Shown here: piece after piece, positions 52,345 through 61,177 of the stretch
How the letters are laid out: every line of letters begins with the position of its first letter
Position numbering within the stretch: the stretch's first letter is position 1
NCBI RefSeq assembly: GCF_012034935.1
Contig: NZ_JAATEN010000015.1
Coordinates: 1-64,000 of the forward strand
DNA: 64,000 bases
Reading direction: 5' to 3'
Source: Streptomyces zingiberis
GTDB lineage: Bacteria; Actinomycetota; Actinomycetes; Streptomycetales; Streptomycetaceae
Notes under the pieces: generated by a model
What the model was told of the DNA's origin: nothing
Seen by the model: only the letters and a program-made list of their open reading frames with translations
The model's database searches: none
Made by a program: the position numbers and the translations under genes

Positions 52345-52566
52345 TCCGCTCCATTGGCCGGATCGCTGTGAAGGCGGCTTTCAGGGCCTGCCAGCAGAGA
52401 ATGATGGCGAACCACATGGCGGCTGCACCAAGTCCCCTCCATGTCGACTGGCCGGCACCGGATTCAGTCAGAATCCAAGTGATCAAGAATACGGCACCCC
52501 CCATACGGTGCAGAAAGCGGCGATGGCGGGCAACTCTCGAATCAGGCCCTTCATCTCGTTCCGCAC
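52337..52566 (-). pseudogene. Frameshifted small membrane protein (RHS-linked)
   Basis: GTG 52566 (or ATG 52554) follows GGAGG and gives MKGLIRELPAIAAFCTVW, then stops soon after. From the G6 tract at 52502-52497 (minus strand) a second frame continues GAVFLITWILTESGAGQSTW and AAAMWFAIILCWQALKAAF to TGA 52337. One base more or less in the G6 tract would join them into a protein of about 75 residues with two or three membrane segments. Either the gene is dead, the tract is phase-variable, or the assembly has a homopolymer error. It overlaps the next small gene by 8 bp. Confidence 0.55.
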
Positions 52567-52675
52567 GGTCGATCTGCCTCCGCGAACAAGTAGGCGATAC
52601 CTTCAGCAAACAGCGCGATCCTGATGGCAAGTCCGCCTCCAAGTTCATGCAGGGCCGCAGGTGTTGATCCGCCCC

Positions 52676-52876
52676 TCACAGGTATTTGCCCCTGCCCTTT
52701 TTCAGGCCTCGCCAAGTGGTGAAGGTCAGTACCACGAGACAGGCGAGCGCAGAGAACCCCAGGGACAAGTAGACTGCTCGGTCGGTACTGTCCGCCCTGA
52801 ATCCGGCCACCAATATGGCAACGACCGCAAAATACCCTGCGGCTATGAATATCTGGAGTTTCAGTTTCATGTTCAT
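52676..52876 (-). CDS. Small two-helix membrane protein (RHS-linked)
   Basis: A 66-residue protein. TM1 is LQIFIAAGYFAVVAILVAGF, followed by a short polar loop RADSTDRAV, TM2 (LSLGFSALACLVVLTFTTW) and a very basic tail GLKKGRGK. GGAGT lies 5 bp before ATG 52876. QIF at the start of TM1 and the overall spacing match the protein at 53131-53316, which suggests they are paralogues. The immunity role is inferred. Confidence 0.7.
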   Translation of the reverse strand: MNMKLKLQIFIAAGYFAVVAILVAGFRADSTDRAVYLSLGFSALACLVVLTFTTWRGLKKGRGKYL

Positions 52877-53130
52877 GGATACTCCGTTACGGTAGGCTGC
52901 CGGCGACCGCCAAAACGGCGACCTTCTCCGGCACCAGCCCGGAAAGGTCGTCATGTTTGTAATCGAAATCGCCGCTTGCCCGCCCTGCCAGGGATCCCCA
53001 GTTGGCCAGCTCGAACGAGCCCTCCCGCTCCTGGGTATCACCAACAACCCCGAACCTTCAAGGAACTTGATCAAGCCCTGGAGTCGGCCTGAGTGGCCAT
53101 CAGGCTTGCTATCCGGTCCACATCATCGCA

Positions 53131-53316
53131 TCAGGGGTGATTCTTCCGGCGCCCCAGGAAAGCGAAGACCGCCAGAACTACTCCACAGACCGAGGCGATC
53201 ACTCCGAGCGTGATCGGCACGGCATCTCCGGTAGTAATTCCAGCAAGGCAAGCGCATATTCCTCCTGCGATCAGAATCGCAGAAAAAATTTGCACCCTCT
53301 TTATTGCGTGATCCAT
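53131..53316 (-). CDS. Small two-helix membrane protein (RHS-linked)
   Basis: A 61-residue protein. TM1 is VQIFSAILIAGGICACLAGI, the loop is TTGDAVP, TM2 is ITLGVIASVCGVVLAVFAFL and the tail is GRRKNHP. GAAGGAG lies 7 bp before ATG 53316. It is the first gene after the RHS gene, 121 bp away on the same strand, so it is the prime candidate for immunity to the glycine-rich tip. It carries two cysteines in TM1 and one in TM2. Confidence 0.72.
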   Translation of the reverse strand: MDHAIKRVQIFSAILIAGGICACLAGITTGDAVPITLGVIASVCGVVLAVFAFLGRRKNHP

Positions 53317-53437
53317 TGATGCACTCCTTCGTCGTTTTTTCCCGCGACTCCCCCGCATGCGCAGGGAATCCGTGGGTCGGAAAGGAGTTCCCGACCCACG
53401 GGGATTCGTGGTTCCCTGTCCAGCTATTCTTCGCGTG

Positions 53438-56400
53438 TCATCCGTAGGTGATGATGTCCGCTCCGTAGTACCCTGCGACGCCTCCGAGCGCACAGCTGCC
53501 GACTACGGCAGCACCGGCGCCTACCGCGCTGCCAACTCCGGCACCGACCACGCCACCGACCGCGGAGGCGTATGTGATGGCGCCGGTCTCTGCCGCAGCC
53601 CCGATCCCTCCCAAACAGCCTGTGACGACTCCGAAGATGTCACTGCCCGTGTCGAAGACATCGGAGAAGCTGAACAGCCCGGTGGGGTCGGTGCGGTTGA
53701 CGCAGTCGCCGCTCGCGTAGAGGTACGGGTTGGTTTCCTGGCCGCTGGGGTCGGGCTGGGTGAAGCGGCCGAGGTGGGGGTCGTAGTAGCGGTGGCCCAT
53801 TTTGTAGAGGCCGGTGGGGTCGAGGTAGGTGCCGGTGTAGCGGTAGGGCTGGGTGGATTGCGGGCCGGTGGCGGTGCGGGGTTCGCCGTAGGGGCCGTAG
53901 CTGTAGCCGGCGGTCCGCTCGCCGGAGGCGTCGACCAGGCCGATGACGCTGCCCTGGACGTCGGTGAGGTAGTAGTGGCTGGTGCCCCCGCTCCGCATGG
54001 CGGTGAGGTTGCCCGACGGCTCGCGGACGAAACCGGTGGCCTGGCCGCTGCCGCCGGTCTCCCGGGTCAGGCCGAGGGCGGTCTGGGTGAAGGTGGTGCC
54101 GGAGCGGGTGAGGCGGTCGGTGTTGTCCACGCCCGCGTACGAGGCGGTGGTGGACTCACCGCCGGCGGAGAGCCGGGTCAGCTGGGTGAAGGGGGACCAG
54201 GTGGCCCCGGTGCGGGCGCCGGCCGGGCTCGCGGCGGCGGTCTCGTTGCCCGCGCCGTCGTAGGCGAAGGTGTCGTCGCCGTCGTAGGAGGTCAGCTCAC
54301 CCGCGTCGTTGTAGGTGTAGCTGTGCTCGGCGTCCGCGCAGCTTCCGGGGAGGCCGGCGCCGGTGGAGGAGCCGGTGCGGTTGCCGGCCTTGTCGTAGCA
54401 GTATGACCAGCCGGCCGTGGTCTCGCCGTCTTCGGTCTCGACGGCCTTGGTGAGCCGCCCCTGGGTGTCGTAGCTGTAGGCGGTGGCGGCGCCGTCCGCC
54501 GTGCGCTCACGGATCTTGTCCGTGTCCTCGCCGGAGCGGGTGTAGTCGTACTCCAGGGTGGAGAAGGTGGTGGAGCCGTTCGCGGCCTTGATCCGCGTGA
54601 CGCGCCCGGAGTCGTCGACGGTGACGCTCTGGGTGGTGCCGCCGGGGTACGTGGTCCTGGTGCGCTTGCCGTTGTCGTCGTACGCGTAGGTGGTCTCGGC
54701 GCCGCCGGCCTCGGTGAGCGTGGTGAGCTGGTTGGCCTCGTCGTAGGCGTAGCGGGTGGTGCCGCCCGCGTCGGTGACGGTGGCGGTGTTGCCGTTCTCG
54801 TCGTAGGTGACGGAGGTGGTGCCGCCCGCGGGGAGGGTGCGGGAGCGCTCCCGGTTCTGCTCGTCGTAGCTGAAGGCGGAGGTGCCCGCGGGGGTGCGGC
54901 GTGTGGTCAGGTTGCCGTCGTCGTCGTAGGTGAAGGACGCGGTCTGCCCGCCGGCTTCCTGGCTGGTGACGCGGTCGCGGTGGTCGTAGCCGTAGGTGGT
55001 GGTCACGCCGCGGCCGTCGGTGGTGGTCTTGGTGCGGCCCAGCGCGTCATAGGTGTAGCTGACCGGCTTCTGCGGGGACGGCGGGGTGACCTTGGTGAGG
55101 TTGCCCTGGTCGTCGTAGGCGAAGGTGGTCTTCTTGCCGCGCGGGTCGGTGGCGGAGCAGCGCTGGCCGGGCAGGCCGCCGCAGTCCATCTCCCCGTCCT
55201 CGGGGTTGTAGCGGTAGGACCACTCCGCCTCGGTGCCACCGCTGGTGGAGTCGGTCCGGCTGAGCAGGTTGCCGGAGGTGTCGTACGCGTTGCTGATCTT
55301 CTCGTCACTGGCGGAGGTCAGGGTCTGCGGATACTGGCCGCCGGAGCGTTCCACCCAGCTCATGCTCGCCTGCGCGCCGGTGGGGATGGTCGCGGAGGTC
55401 GGGTTGAAGGCGTCGTCGTAGGAGAACGAGGTGACGTTGCCGTCGCCCGGGGTCGCGCCCATGGCGTCCACCGCGGTCAGGACGTTGTTGTCCGGGCCCC
55501 AGCTCTTGGAGCGGGTGCGGCCGAGGGGGTCCTCGGTCTCCCGGACGCGCCAGCGGTGGTCGACGGCCTTGAGGGTGTGGTGGCCGCGCGGGTCGGTGAC
55601 GCGGACGACGCCCTCGCCGCCGGTGGCAGGGGGCAGGATCCAGCGGAACGCCGTGGTGTTCCCCTCGCCGGAGGAGGTGTTCACGACCCGGGTCACGGAG
55701 GCGACGCGCGTGCTGTCCCAGGTGAAGGTGGTCTGCCGGCCCTCCGGGGTGGTGATCTTCGTCAGCCGGCCGGAGCCGTCGTGGGCGAAGCGGGTGGTCT
55801 TGCCCTCGGTGTCGGTGACGGAGGTGAGGTCGTCCCCGGTATAGGTGTAGGAGACCGAACGCCCGGCGTTGTCGGTGACCTTGGTGATGTGGTCGCCGTC
55901 ATGGGCGAAGGTGAGGGTCCGGCCGGAGGCCGAGGTGATCTTCGAGGTGAAGCCGCCGGAGTAGCTGACGGTGGTGGCGTTGCCGTTCCGGTCCTCGACC
56001 TTGGTGACGTGCGCGAGGCCGGAGGTGCCGGAGCGGGAGAAGGTGGTCTTCTGCCCGTTCTCCCGCGAGGTGAGGGTGAAGGACTTCTTGTCCGCGGACT
56101 GCGTGAGGTCCTGCCGGTAGCCGGCGGCGGGGATGAAGCCGGAGCCGTCCCGTTCGAAGACGGCGACGGTGCCCGAGGGGCCCTGGACGTAGACGGCGTT
56201 CGGGGTGACCTCCCGCACGTGGTGGTCGGTGCCGGTGGTCGCCTGCCAGCCCACGCCGTTGAGGCTGTTGTGGACGTGACCCAGCGACAGGCCGGGCCCG
56301 GCGTCGGCGACGCCGAACTCCTCCACGCTCACCAGCAGGTTGCCGGAGCCGTAGTTGACCTGCGCGGAGACGGCGTCGGAGAGCTGCGCCGACCAGAACT

Positions 56401-56701
56401 CCGACCAGGGCACCTGGCCGAGGCCGAACGGCCGGAAGCCGGGGTCGGCCGCCGTTTTCACCAGCGGCTGCCCGGCATCGGCGGACTTCACCGGCGTGCT
56501 CGCCGGCGCCTTCGTCTTCCCGGCCGGGGTCGGGGAGGTGGTCTTGGCTCCCGCGGCGGCGGGCCGCTGGGCGGGCCCGGACACCGGCGCGGCGCCGGCC
56601 GGGACGGCGCCGGCGAGGGTCACCGTCGCCGTGGCGGCGGCCAGGACGGACAGCGGCAGCCACCGTCTGCGGCGGTGGAACCGGGGTATGCGAGAGGTCA
56701 C
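53438..56701 (-). CDS. Secreted RHS/YD-repeat protein with glycine-rich C-terminal tip
   Basis: A 1087-residue complete RHS protein. The Sec signal is RRRRWLPLSVLAAATATVTL through AGAAP. A Pro/Thr/Lys linker and an N-terminal beta-rich region (NYGSGNLLVSVEEFGVADAG) follow. More than twenty YD repeats come next (for example TYGYDHRDRVTSQEAGG), then the core YRYTGTYLDPTGLYKMGHRY and two DPTGL-type boundaries. The last 78 residues form a variable tip rich in Gly/Ala/Val (GGVVGAGVGSAVGAGAAVVG) that looks membrane-active. GTG 56701 follows GGAGAA. It is followed by four small membrane-protein genes. The YD shell is known in RHS proteins to enclose the toxin until delivery. Confidence 0.88.
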   Translation of the reverse strand: MTSRIPRFHRRRRWLPLSVLAAATATVTLAGAVPAGAAPVSGPAQRPAAAGAKTTSPTPAGKTKAPASTPVKSADAGQPLVKTAADPGFRPFGLGQVPWSEFWSAQLSDAVSAQVNYGSGNLLVSVEEFGVADAGPGLSLGHVHNSLNGVGWQATTGTDHHVREVTPNAVYVQGPSGTVAVFERDGSGFIPAAGYRQDLTQSADKKSFTLTSRENGQKTTFSRSGTSGLAHVTKVEDRNGNATTVSYSGGFTSKITSASGRTLTFAHDGDHITKVTDNAGRSVSYTYTGDDLTSVTDTEGKTTRFAHDGSGRLTKITTPEGRQTTFTWDSTRVASVTRVVNTSSGEGNTTAFRWILPPATGGEGVVRVTDPRGHHTLKAVDHRWRVRETEDPLGRTRSKSWGPDNNVLTAVDAMGATPGDGNVTSFSYDDAFNPTSATIPTGAQASMSWVERSGGQYPQTLTSASDEKISNAYDTSGNLLSRTDSTSGGTEAEWSYRYNPEDGEMDCGGLPGQRCSATDPRGKKTTFAYDDQGNLTKVTPPSPQKPVSYTYDALGRTKTTTDGRGVTTTYGYDHRDRVTSQEAGGQTASFTYDDDGNLTTRRTPAGTSAFSYDEQNRERSRTLPAGGTTSVTYDENGNTATVTDAGGTTRYAYDEANQLTTLTEAGGAETTYAYDDNGKRTRTTYPGGTTQSVTVDDSGRVTRIKAANGSTTFSTLEYDYTRSGEDTDKIRERTADGAATAYSYDTQGRLTKAVETEDGETTAGWSYCYDKAGNRTGSSTGAGLPGSCADAEHSYTYNDAGELTSYDGDDTFAYDGAGNETAAASPAGARTGATWSPFTQLTRLSAGGESTTASYAGVDNTDRLTRSGTTFTQTALGLTRETGGSGQATGFVREPSGNLTAMRSGGTSHYYLTDVQGSVIGLVDASGERTAGYSYGPYGEPRTATGPQSTQPYRYTGTYLDPTGLYKMGHRYYDPHLGRFTQPDPSGQETNPYLYASGDCVNRTDPTGLFSFSDVFDTGSDIFGVVTGCLGGIGAAAETGAITYASAVGGVVGAGVGSAVGAGAAVVGSCALGGVAGYYGADIITYG

Positions 56702-56921
56702 GCGGGGTTCTCCTGACTCGTCGGGATGGGTGCGCGGAGATCCGGCGAGGGGGCGCCCGCCCACCGGGCGCCCCCTCCGCTCCGTTCCGCCGCGGCGCGA
56801 TGCGCCCGCGCGGCGGCGGGGTGGGAAGCGGGGGTGGTGGAGGCCGGATCGGTACAGCAGGGGGCGGTGACGGCTCACGGCAGCGCCGCGCGGGCGGCGC
56901 GCCGCTGCCGCCGGGCCCCGC

Positions 56922-57527
56922 TCAGCAGCGCTTCGAACTCCGGGCCGAGTAGGGGCCTTCCTCACCGGCGAGGCTCAGCGCGCCCTCGGCGGCGGTGCAC
57001 TCCGCCACCGTGTCGGCGGGGTTGCCCCAGAACTCCTGCTCGTGGGTGTCGAAGGCCCGGTGCGCACCGACCAGGTACTCGCGGTCGTAGGACCACACCC
57101 CGACCGTCAGGTCGAAGCGGAGGTCCTGGTCGAGGAAGGACTTCCACACCCAGGCATAGCCGTAGTTCTCGTCGCAGCCGGGCGAGTAGAACTGCTTGAC
57201 CGAGGCGATCGTCTCGCCGTTCCGGTAGATGTAGGCGGTGGAACCGATCTGATGGGCGTCCTCGCACACTCCGGACGCCTGGGCCCGGGCGCTGGCCGGG
57301 TTGCCGGATTCGGAGCCGGCGGCCCCCTCCGGTGCGCCGCCGGGAGCCGGCGCGGGGCCGGAACCGGCCGAGGCCACGCCCGTCCCCAGCGCGGTCGCCG
57401 CCAGGCAGGTCGCGGCCACGAGGGCCGCGCGGGCTGTCCGGGCTGCCCCGCCGCCGGTGGTGGAACCGGTACCGGTACGTCTCCGGGCACGCCGGACGGA
57501 CGTGCCCGAGGCACGTGAGATCTGCAT
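56922..57527 (-). CDS. Secreted cysteine-containing protein, DUF2690-like
   Basis: A 201-residue secreted protein. A basic N-terminus and hydrophobic segment (ARAALVAATCLAATALGTGV) form the signal. After a Gly/Pro/Ser linker, the domain GVCEDAHQIGSTAYIYRNGE and VKQFYSPGCDENYGYAWVWK resembles DUF2690, a small extracellular domain common in Streptomyces. Four cysteines may form disulfides. ATG 57527 has GGGGGGAAG next to it. It lies 220 bp upstream of the RHS gene on the same strand, so they could be co-expressed. Confidence 0.65.
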   Translation of the reverse strand: MQISRASGTSVRRARRRTGTGSTTGGGAARTARAALVAATCLAATALGTGVASAGSGPAPAPGGAPEGAAGSESGNPASARAQASGVCEDAHQIGSTAYIYRNGETIASVKQFYSPGCDENYGYAWVWKSFLDQDLRFDLTVGVWSYDREYLVGAHRAFDTHEQEFWGNPADTVAECTAAEGALSLAGEEGPYSARSSKRC

Positions 57528-58108
57528 CTTCCCCCCCAGGAAGCGCTGGGCGGCCCCCGTGACCGCCACGGCGAACACCTTCACACGGTGTGCACATCGG
57601 CCCCAGGAGGTTCCCTGAAGATCGATTCGCACACGGGTGGGTTCAAGCCCCGTATGAGCAGCAAGTTTTGACGGTGCGTGTGGTGTGTGGCCGACGGGTG
57701 GCGCGTCGCGTGCGCGTCATCGACGCCTGTCGGGTGCCGTGGAGAAGGCCCGGATGAGCGGAGGGGTGGGTACCGGTCGCTCCGTTCCAGGCGGTCGGGA
57801 CAAGCCGGGGAGGGCGCGCGAGGGCGGAGGAGGCGCGCCGCCGCCCTCCGGTGGCGCTCCCGCGCCACCTCCCCCGTGCGGTGCTCATGTCACAACGGGT
57901 TGATCAGGTGCGCGCATGGGGAGGGGCTGATTCCGGCCAGGTCGAGAAGATCCTCCGCAGGGGGAAGTGCCGCACTTTCCGCACCTTTGTGGAGTGCGGG
58001 TGCTCGCGCCCCCTCCCCACGGGCCACGCGGTCTCGGTCCCCCGCGACGTGGCCGGCGCGACCGCCACCGTTCCCGCCGCGGTGGCAGCGTCGCGGTGAC
58101 CGCACCGC
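57528..58108. other. Intergenic, no gene seen
   Basis: 580 bp upstream of the secreted protein. It holds its promoter. A direct repeat of GTGCGG/AGTGCG elements occurs near 57965-58000 (AAGTGCCGCACTTTCCGCAC, partly palindromic). Frames here lack family resemblance. Confidence 0.5.
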
Positions 58109-59080
58109 TCAGAACCGGCTCAGGATCGCCTGCTTCGCGGCCGTGAACTCCTCGTCGGTGAGGACGCCCGCGCGGTGGAGTTCGCCCAGCTCGCGGAGGC
58201 GGCGCAGCAGCACGTCGTGGTCGTCACCGCCCGGGCCGGGCGCGGGGGCCGCGGGCGGGGCCCCGGCGTCCGGGAGCCGCGGGGTGTCGCGGCCGGTCTC
58301 CGGGGTGAGCGTCGTGCCGGGGGACGCGGGGCCGTCGTGATCGGGGCCGTCGTGCCCGGGGCCCCGGCGGGGCGCGGCCGGGTGCGGGAGGCGGGCCGCC
58401 ACCGCGGCGGCGACCAGCGCCATCAGCGGGTCCTTGCGGAAGCCGTAGAGGTCGACGGCGAACGGGTCGTACTTGGCGGGGACACGGGCGCCCGAGGCCG
58501 CACCCCGGGGGACGAAGCGGAGGTAGCCGTTCTCCAGCCCGGCCGACGGCGACCACTCCACCGACTCGACCTCGCGCAGGGCCAGTACGCGCGGCCCGCC
58601 GGACTTCTTCGACTCCTCCGTCTTCCAGTTCCATTCCAGCAGGATCCGCTCGCCGTCGAAGTGGACCGTGCCGTCCCCGGCCCCCGCCGTGACCGGTACG
58701 GACGGGCCGGGCAGCAGGTAACGGTCGACGGGGCCCGGCTCCACCTGGTCGAGGAGGAGGGCGTTGCGCACCTCGTCGACGCAGTAGTCCGCCAGGTCGG
58801 CGCGTTCGGCGGCCACCGCGAGCTGGTACGGGTCGTCGGGGCCGCGCAGCTTGCCACCGGTGATCTGGAGCACCGGGTCGGCCCCGTGGCGGAGGCGGAG
58901 CCGCAGCCGGCCGCCGCGGCGCCCCGGCTCGTGGGAGATCCCGGCCACGGCCCGCAAGGGGACGGCCAGCTCGCCGAGGGCCCGGCGGAACGGGCCCACG
59001 CCCTTGTCGTGGCCGGGCACGATCCGGATGGTCTCCCCGTCGAAGTGCCAGGTGCCGTCCCGCTGGGTGATCTCCGCCAT
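58109..59080 (-). CDS. DUF4429 protein with SHOCT domain
   Basis: A 323-residue cytoplasmic protein. Two copies of a DUF4429-type beta-rich module are visible (GTWHFDGETIRIVPGHDKGV, then GTVHFDGERILLEWNWKTEE with the following VLALREVESVEWSP). A disordered linker leads to a C-terminal SHOCT domain (LRELGELHRAGVLTDEEFTA, then AKQAILSRF). SHOCT domains are known as oligomerisation or membrane-targeting tails. The function of the family is unknown. ATG 59080 starts the first module. It is divergent from the GH20 gene. Confidence 0.85.
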   Translation of the reverse strand: MAEITQRDGTWHFDGETIRIVPGHDKGVGPFRRALGELAVPLRAVAGISHEPGRRGGRLRLRLRHGADPVLQITGGKLRGPDDPYQLAVAAERADLADYCVDEVRNALLLDQVEPGPVDRYLLPGPSVPVTAGAGDGTVHFDGERILLEWNWKTEESKKSGGPRVLALREVESVEWSPSAGLENGYLRFVPRGAASGARVPAKYDPFAVDLYGFRKDPLMALVAAAVAARLPHPAAPRRGPGHDGPDHDGPASPGTTLTPETGRDTPRLPDAGAPPAAPAPGPGGDDHDVLLRRLRELGELHRAGVLTDEEFTAAKQAILSRF

Positions 59081-59317
59081 GGCGCCGATTCTTCCAAAAT
59101 CCGCCCCGCCGGGCGGTGCCGGTGCCGAAACCCGCCGTGTCGGCCAACTGGTCGCCCGCAAGGCGGTGTTCGGCCGGTTCCTGAGCGGAGAGGGAAATTG
59201 GTCTAAACCCTTGACCCGCACAGGGGGCCCCGGTCTCATGGAGCCCATCGGTCGCTCCACTCACCCACGCGTCACTCACACGGATCACCCGGACAGAAAC
59301 CGTCGGAAGGGATCGTC
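59081..59317. promoter_or_regulatory. Divergent promoter region
   Basis: A 237-bp spacer between the DUF4429 gene and the GH20 gene. TTGGTCTAAACCCTTGACC at 59199-59217 is AT-richer. GGTCTAAACC (59201-59210) fits the family of actinobacterial DasR/GntR sites (TGGTCTAGACCA), so chitin-derived control of the GH20 gene is plausible. Confidence 0.55.
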
Positions 59318-61069
59318 GTGCGACGAACCGGTGCCACTCCCCACCATCCCCGATCCGCCCTCAGACTCCTCTGCGCGCTGCTGCTCGTCACCACCGGCGG
59401 AGCCGCGGCCTCCCCGGCCGCCGCGGCGGCTCCGGAGACGGACGGCCCGGCCAGGGGCCCGGGCTCCCCGGCGTCCTCCGCCTTCGACCGGCTCGTGCCC
59501 GCCCCCGCCTCCGTGCGGCCGGGCGGCGAGCCGTACCGGATCGGCCCGGGGACGGCGATCCGCGTGGACGATTCCCCCGCGAGCCGCCGCATCGGCGAGC
59601 ACCTCGCCTCCGTGCTGCGCCCGTCCACCGGCTACGCCCTGCCGGTCACCACCCGGCAGGGCAAGGGCGGCATCACCCTGAAACTGGGCGCCGCGAGGCA
59701 GTCCGGGGGCGGTCCCGGCGGCGCCTCGGCGGACGGCGCGGGGGAGACGGCCGCCGCCGGCGGCGCGGAAGACGGCAAGGGCCCGGGCAGCGGCACGGGT
59801 GCGGCGGCCGGCGGGGACGGGACGGCCGCTGCCGAGTCCTACCGGCTGCACTCGGCGCCCGGCGGGGTCACCGTCACCGCCCCGCGCCACGCCGGGCTCT
59901 TCCGCGGCGTCCAGACGCTCCGGCAGCTCCTGCCCGCGGCGGCCGAGGCGGACACCCGGCAGCCGGGCCCGTGGACCGTGCCCGGCGGCACCGTCACCGA
60001 CGCGCCGCGCTTCACCCACCGGGGCGCCATGCTGGACGTCTCCCGCCACTTCTTCACCGTGGAGCAGGTCAAGCGGTACATCGACCAGCTCGCCCTCTAC
60101 AAGATCAACAAGCTGCACCTGCACCTCTCCGACGACCAGGGCTGGCGCATCGCGATCGACTCCTGGCCGCGCCTGGCCACGCACGGCGGTTCCACGGAGG
60201 TGGGCGGCGGCCCCGGCGGTCATTACACCAAGGACGACTACCGCGAGATCGTCTCCTACGCCGCCGAGCGCTACCTGGAGGTCATCCCCGAGATCGACAT
60301 GCCGGGCCACACCAACGCCGCGCTCTCCTCCTACGCGGAGCTGAACTGCGACGGCGTCGCCCCGCCCCTCTACACCGGCATCGAGGTGGGCTTCAGCTCC
60401 CTCTGCGCCGACAAGGAGATCACCTACGACTTCGTCGACGACGTGGTGCGTGAGCTGGCCGAACTGACCCCCGGCCGCTACCTCCACATCGGCGGTGACG
60501 AGGCACACGCCACCAGCCACGAGGACTACGCGCGGTTCATGGACCGCGCCCAGGAGATCGTCGGCCGCTACGGCAAGACGGTGGTCGGCTGGCACCAGAT
60601 CACCGGGGCCCGGCCCGTCGAGGGCGCCGTCGCCCAGTACTGGGGCACGTCCGGTGACGACGAGCAGGTCGCGGCGGCGGCCCGGGCCGGGACGAAGATC
60701 GTCCTCTCCCCGGCCAACCGTGCCTATCTGGACATGAAGTACGACGAGGACACCCCGCTCGGGCTGAGCTGGGCCGGGTACGTCCAGCCCGAGCAGTCCT
60801 ACAGCTGGGACCCCGGCAGCTATCTGCGGGGCGCGCCGGAGTCGGCCATCCTCGGCGTCGAGGCCCCGCTCTGGTCGGAGACGCTGGAGACCGGCGACGA
60901 CATCGAGTTCATGGCCTTCCCGCGGCTGCCGGGCATCGCCGAACTGGGCTGGTCCCCGGCGGACGCGCTCGACTGGGCCGACTACCGGCAGCGGATCGCC
61001 ACCCACGGCCCGCGCTGGGAGGCGCTCGGCATCAACTACCACCGTTCGCCGCAGATCCCGTGGGAGTGA
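59318..61069 (+). CDS. Secreted GH20 beta-N-acetylhexosaminidase
   Basis: A 583-residue secreted GH20 enzyme. A signal peptide (LRLLCALLLVTTGGAAASPA) leads to a GH20b domain, interrupted by a Gly/Ala-rich insertion of about 45 residues (near residues 130-170), then the catalytic barrel from FTHRGAMLDVSRHFFTVEQV. The catalytic pair is D394-E395 in HIGGDEA. HLHLSDDQGWR and IPEIDMPGHT are family motifs. It releases GlcNAc from chitobiose or glycans. A GTG start follows GGAAGGG. A DasR-like site lies about 110 bp upstream. Confidence 0.92.
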   Translation: MRRTGATPHHPRSALRLLCALLLVTTGGAAASPAAAAAPETDGPARGPGSPASSAFDRLVPAPASVRPGGEPYRIGPGTAIRVDDSPASRRIGEHLASVLRPSTGYALPVTTRQGKGGITLKLGAARQSGGGPGGASADGAGETAAAGGAEDGKGPGSGTGAAAGGDGTAAAESYRLHSAPGGVTVTAPRHAGLFRGVQTLRQLLPAAAEADTRQPGPWTVPGGTVTDAPRFTHRGAMLDVSRHFFTVEQVKRYIDQLALYKINKLHLHLSDDQGWRIAIDSWPRLATHGGSTEVGGGPGGHYTKDDYREIVSYAAERYLEVIPEIDMPGHTNAALSSYAELNCDGVAPPLYTGIEVGFSSLCADKEITYDFVDDVVRELAELTPGRYLHIGGDEAHATSHEDYARFMDRAQEIVGRYGKTVVGWHQITGARPVEGAVAQYWGTSGDDEQVAAAARAGTKIVLSPANRAYLDMKYDEDTPLGLSWAGYVQPEQSYSWDPGSYLRGAPESAILGVEAPLWSETLETGDDIEFMAFPRLPGIAELGWSPADALDWADYRQRIATHGPRWEALGINYHRSPQIPWE

Positions 61070-61177
61070 GCGGGGCGGAGTGAGCGGGAGACGCACGCCA
61101 CATCCGTCCCCCGTCACACTCCGCCGGGCTGTTCCGTCCTCCCTGCGCAGTCAACGGCAACGACGGAGGAGCCCTGG

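Noticed and set aside
57678..58340. Plus-strand frames between the secreted protein and the DUF4429 gene
   Set aside because: They are Arg/Ser/Gly-rich, overlap the DUF4429 gene in antisense and lack ribosome-binding sites.
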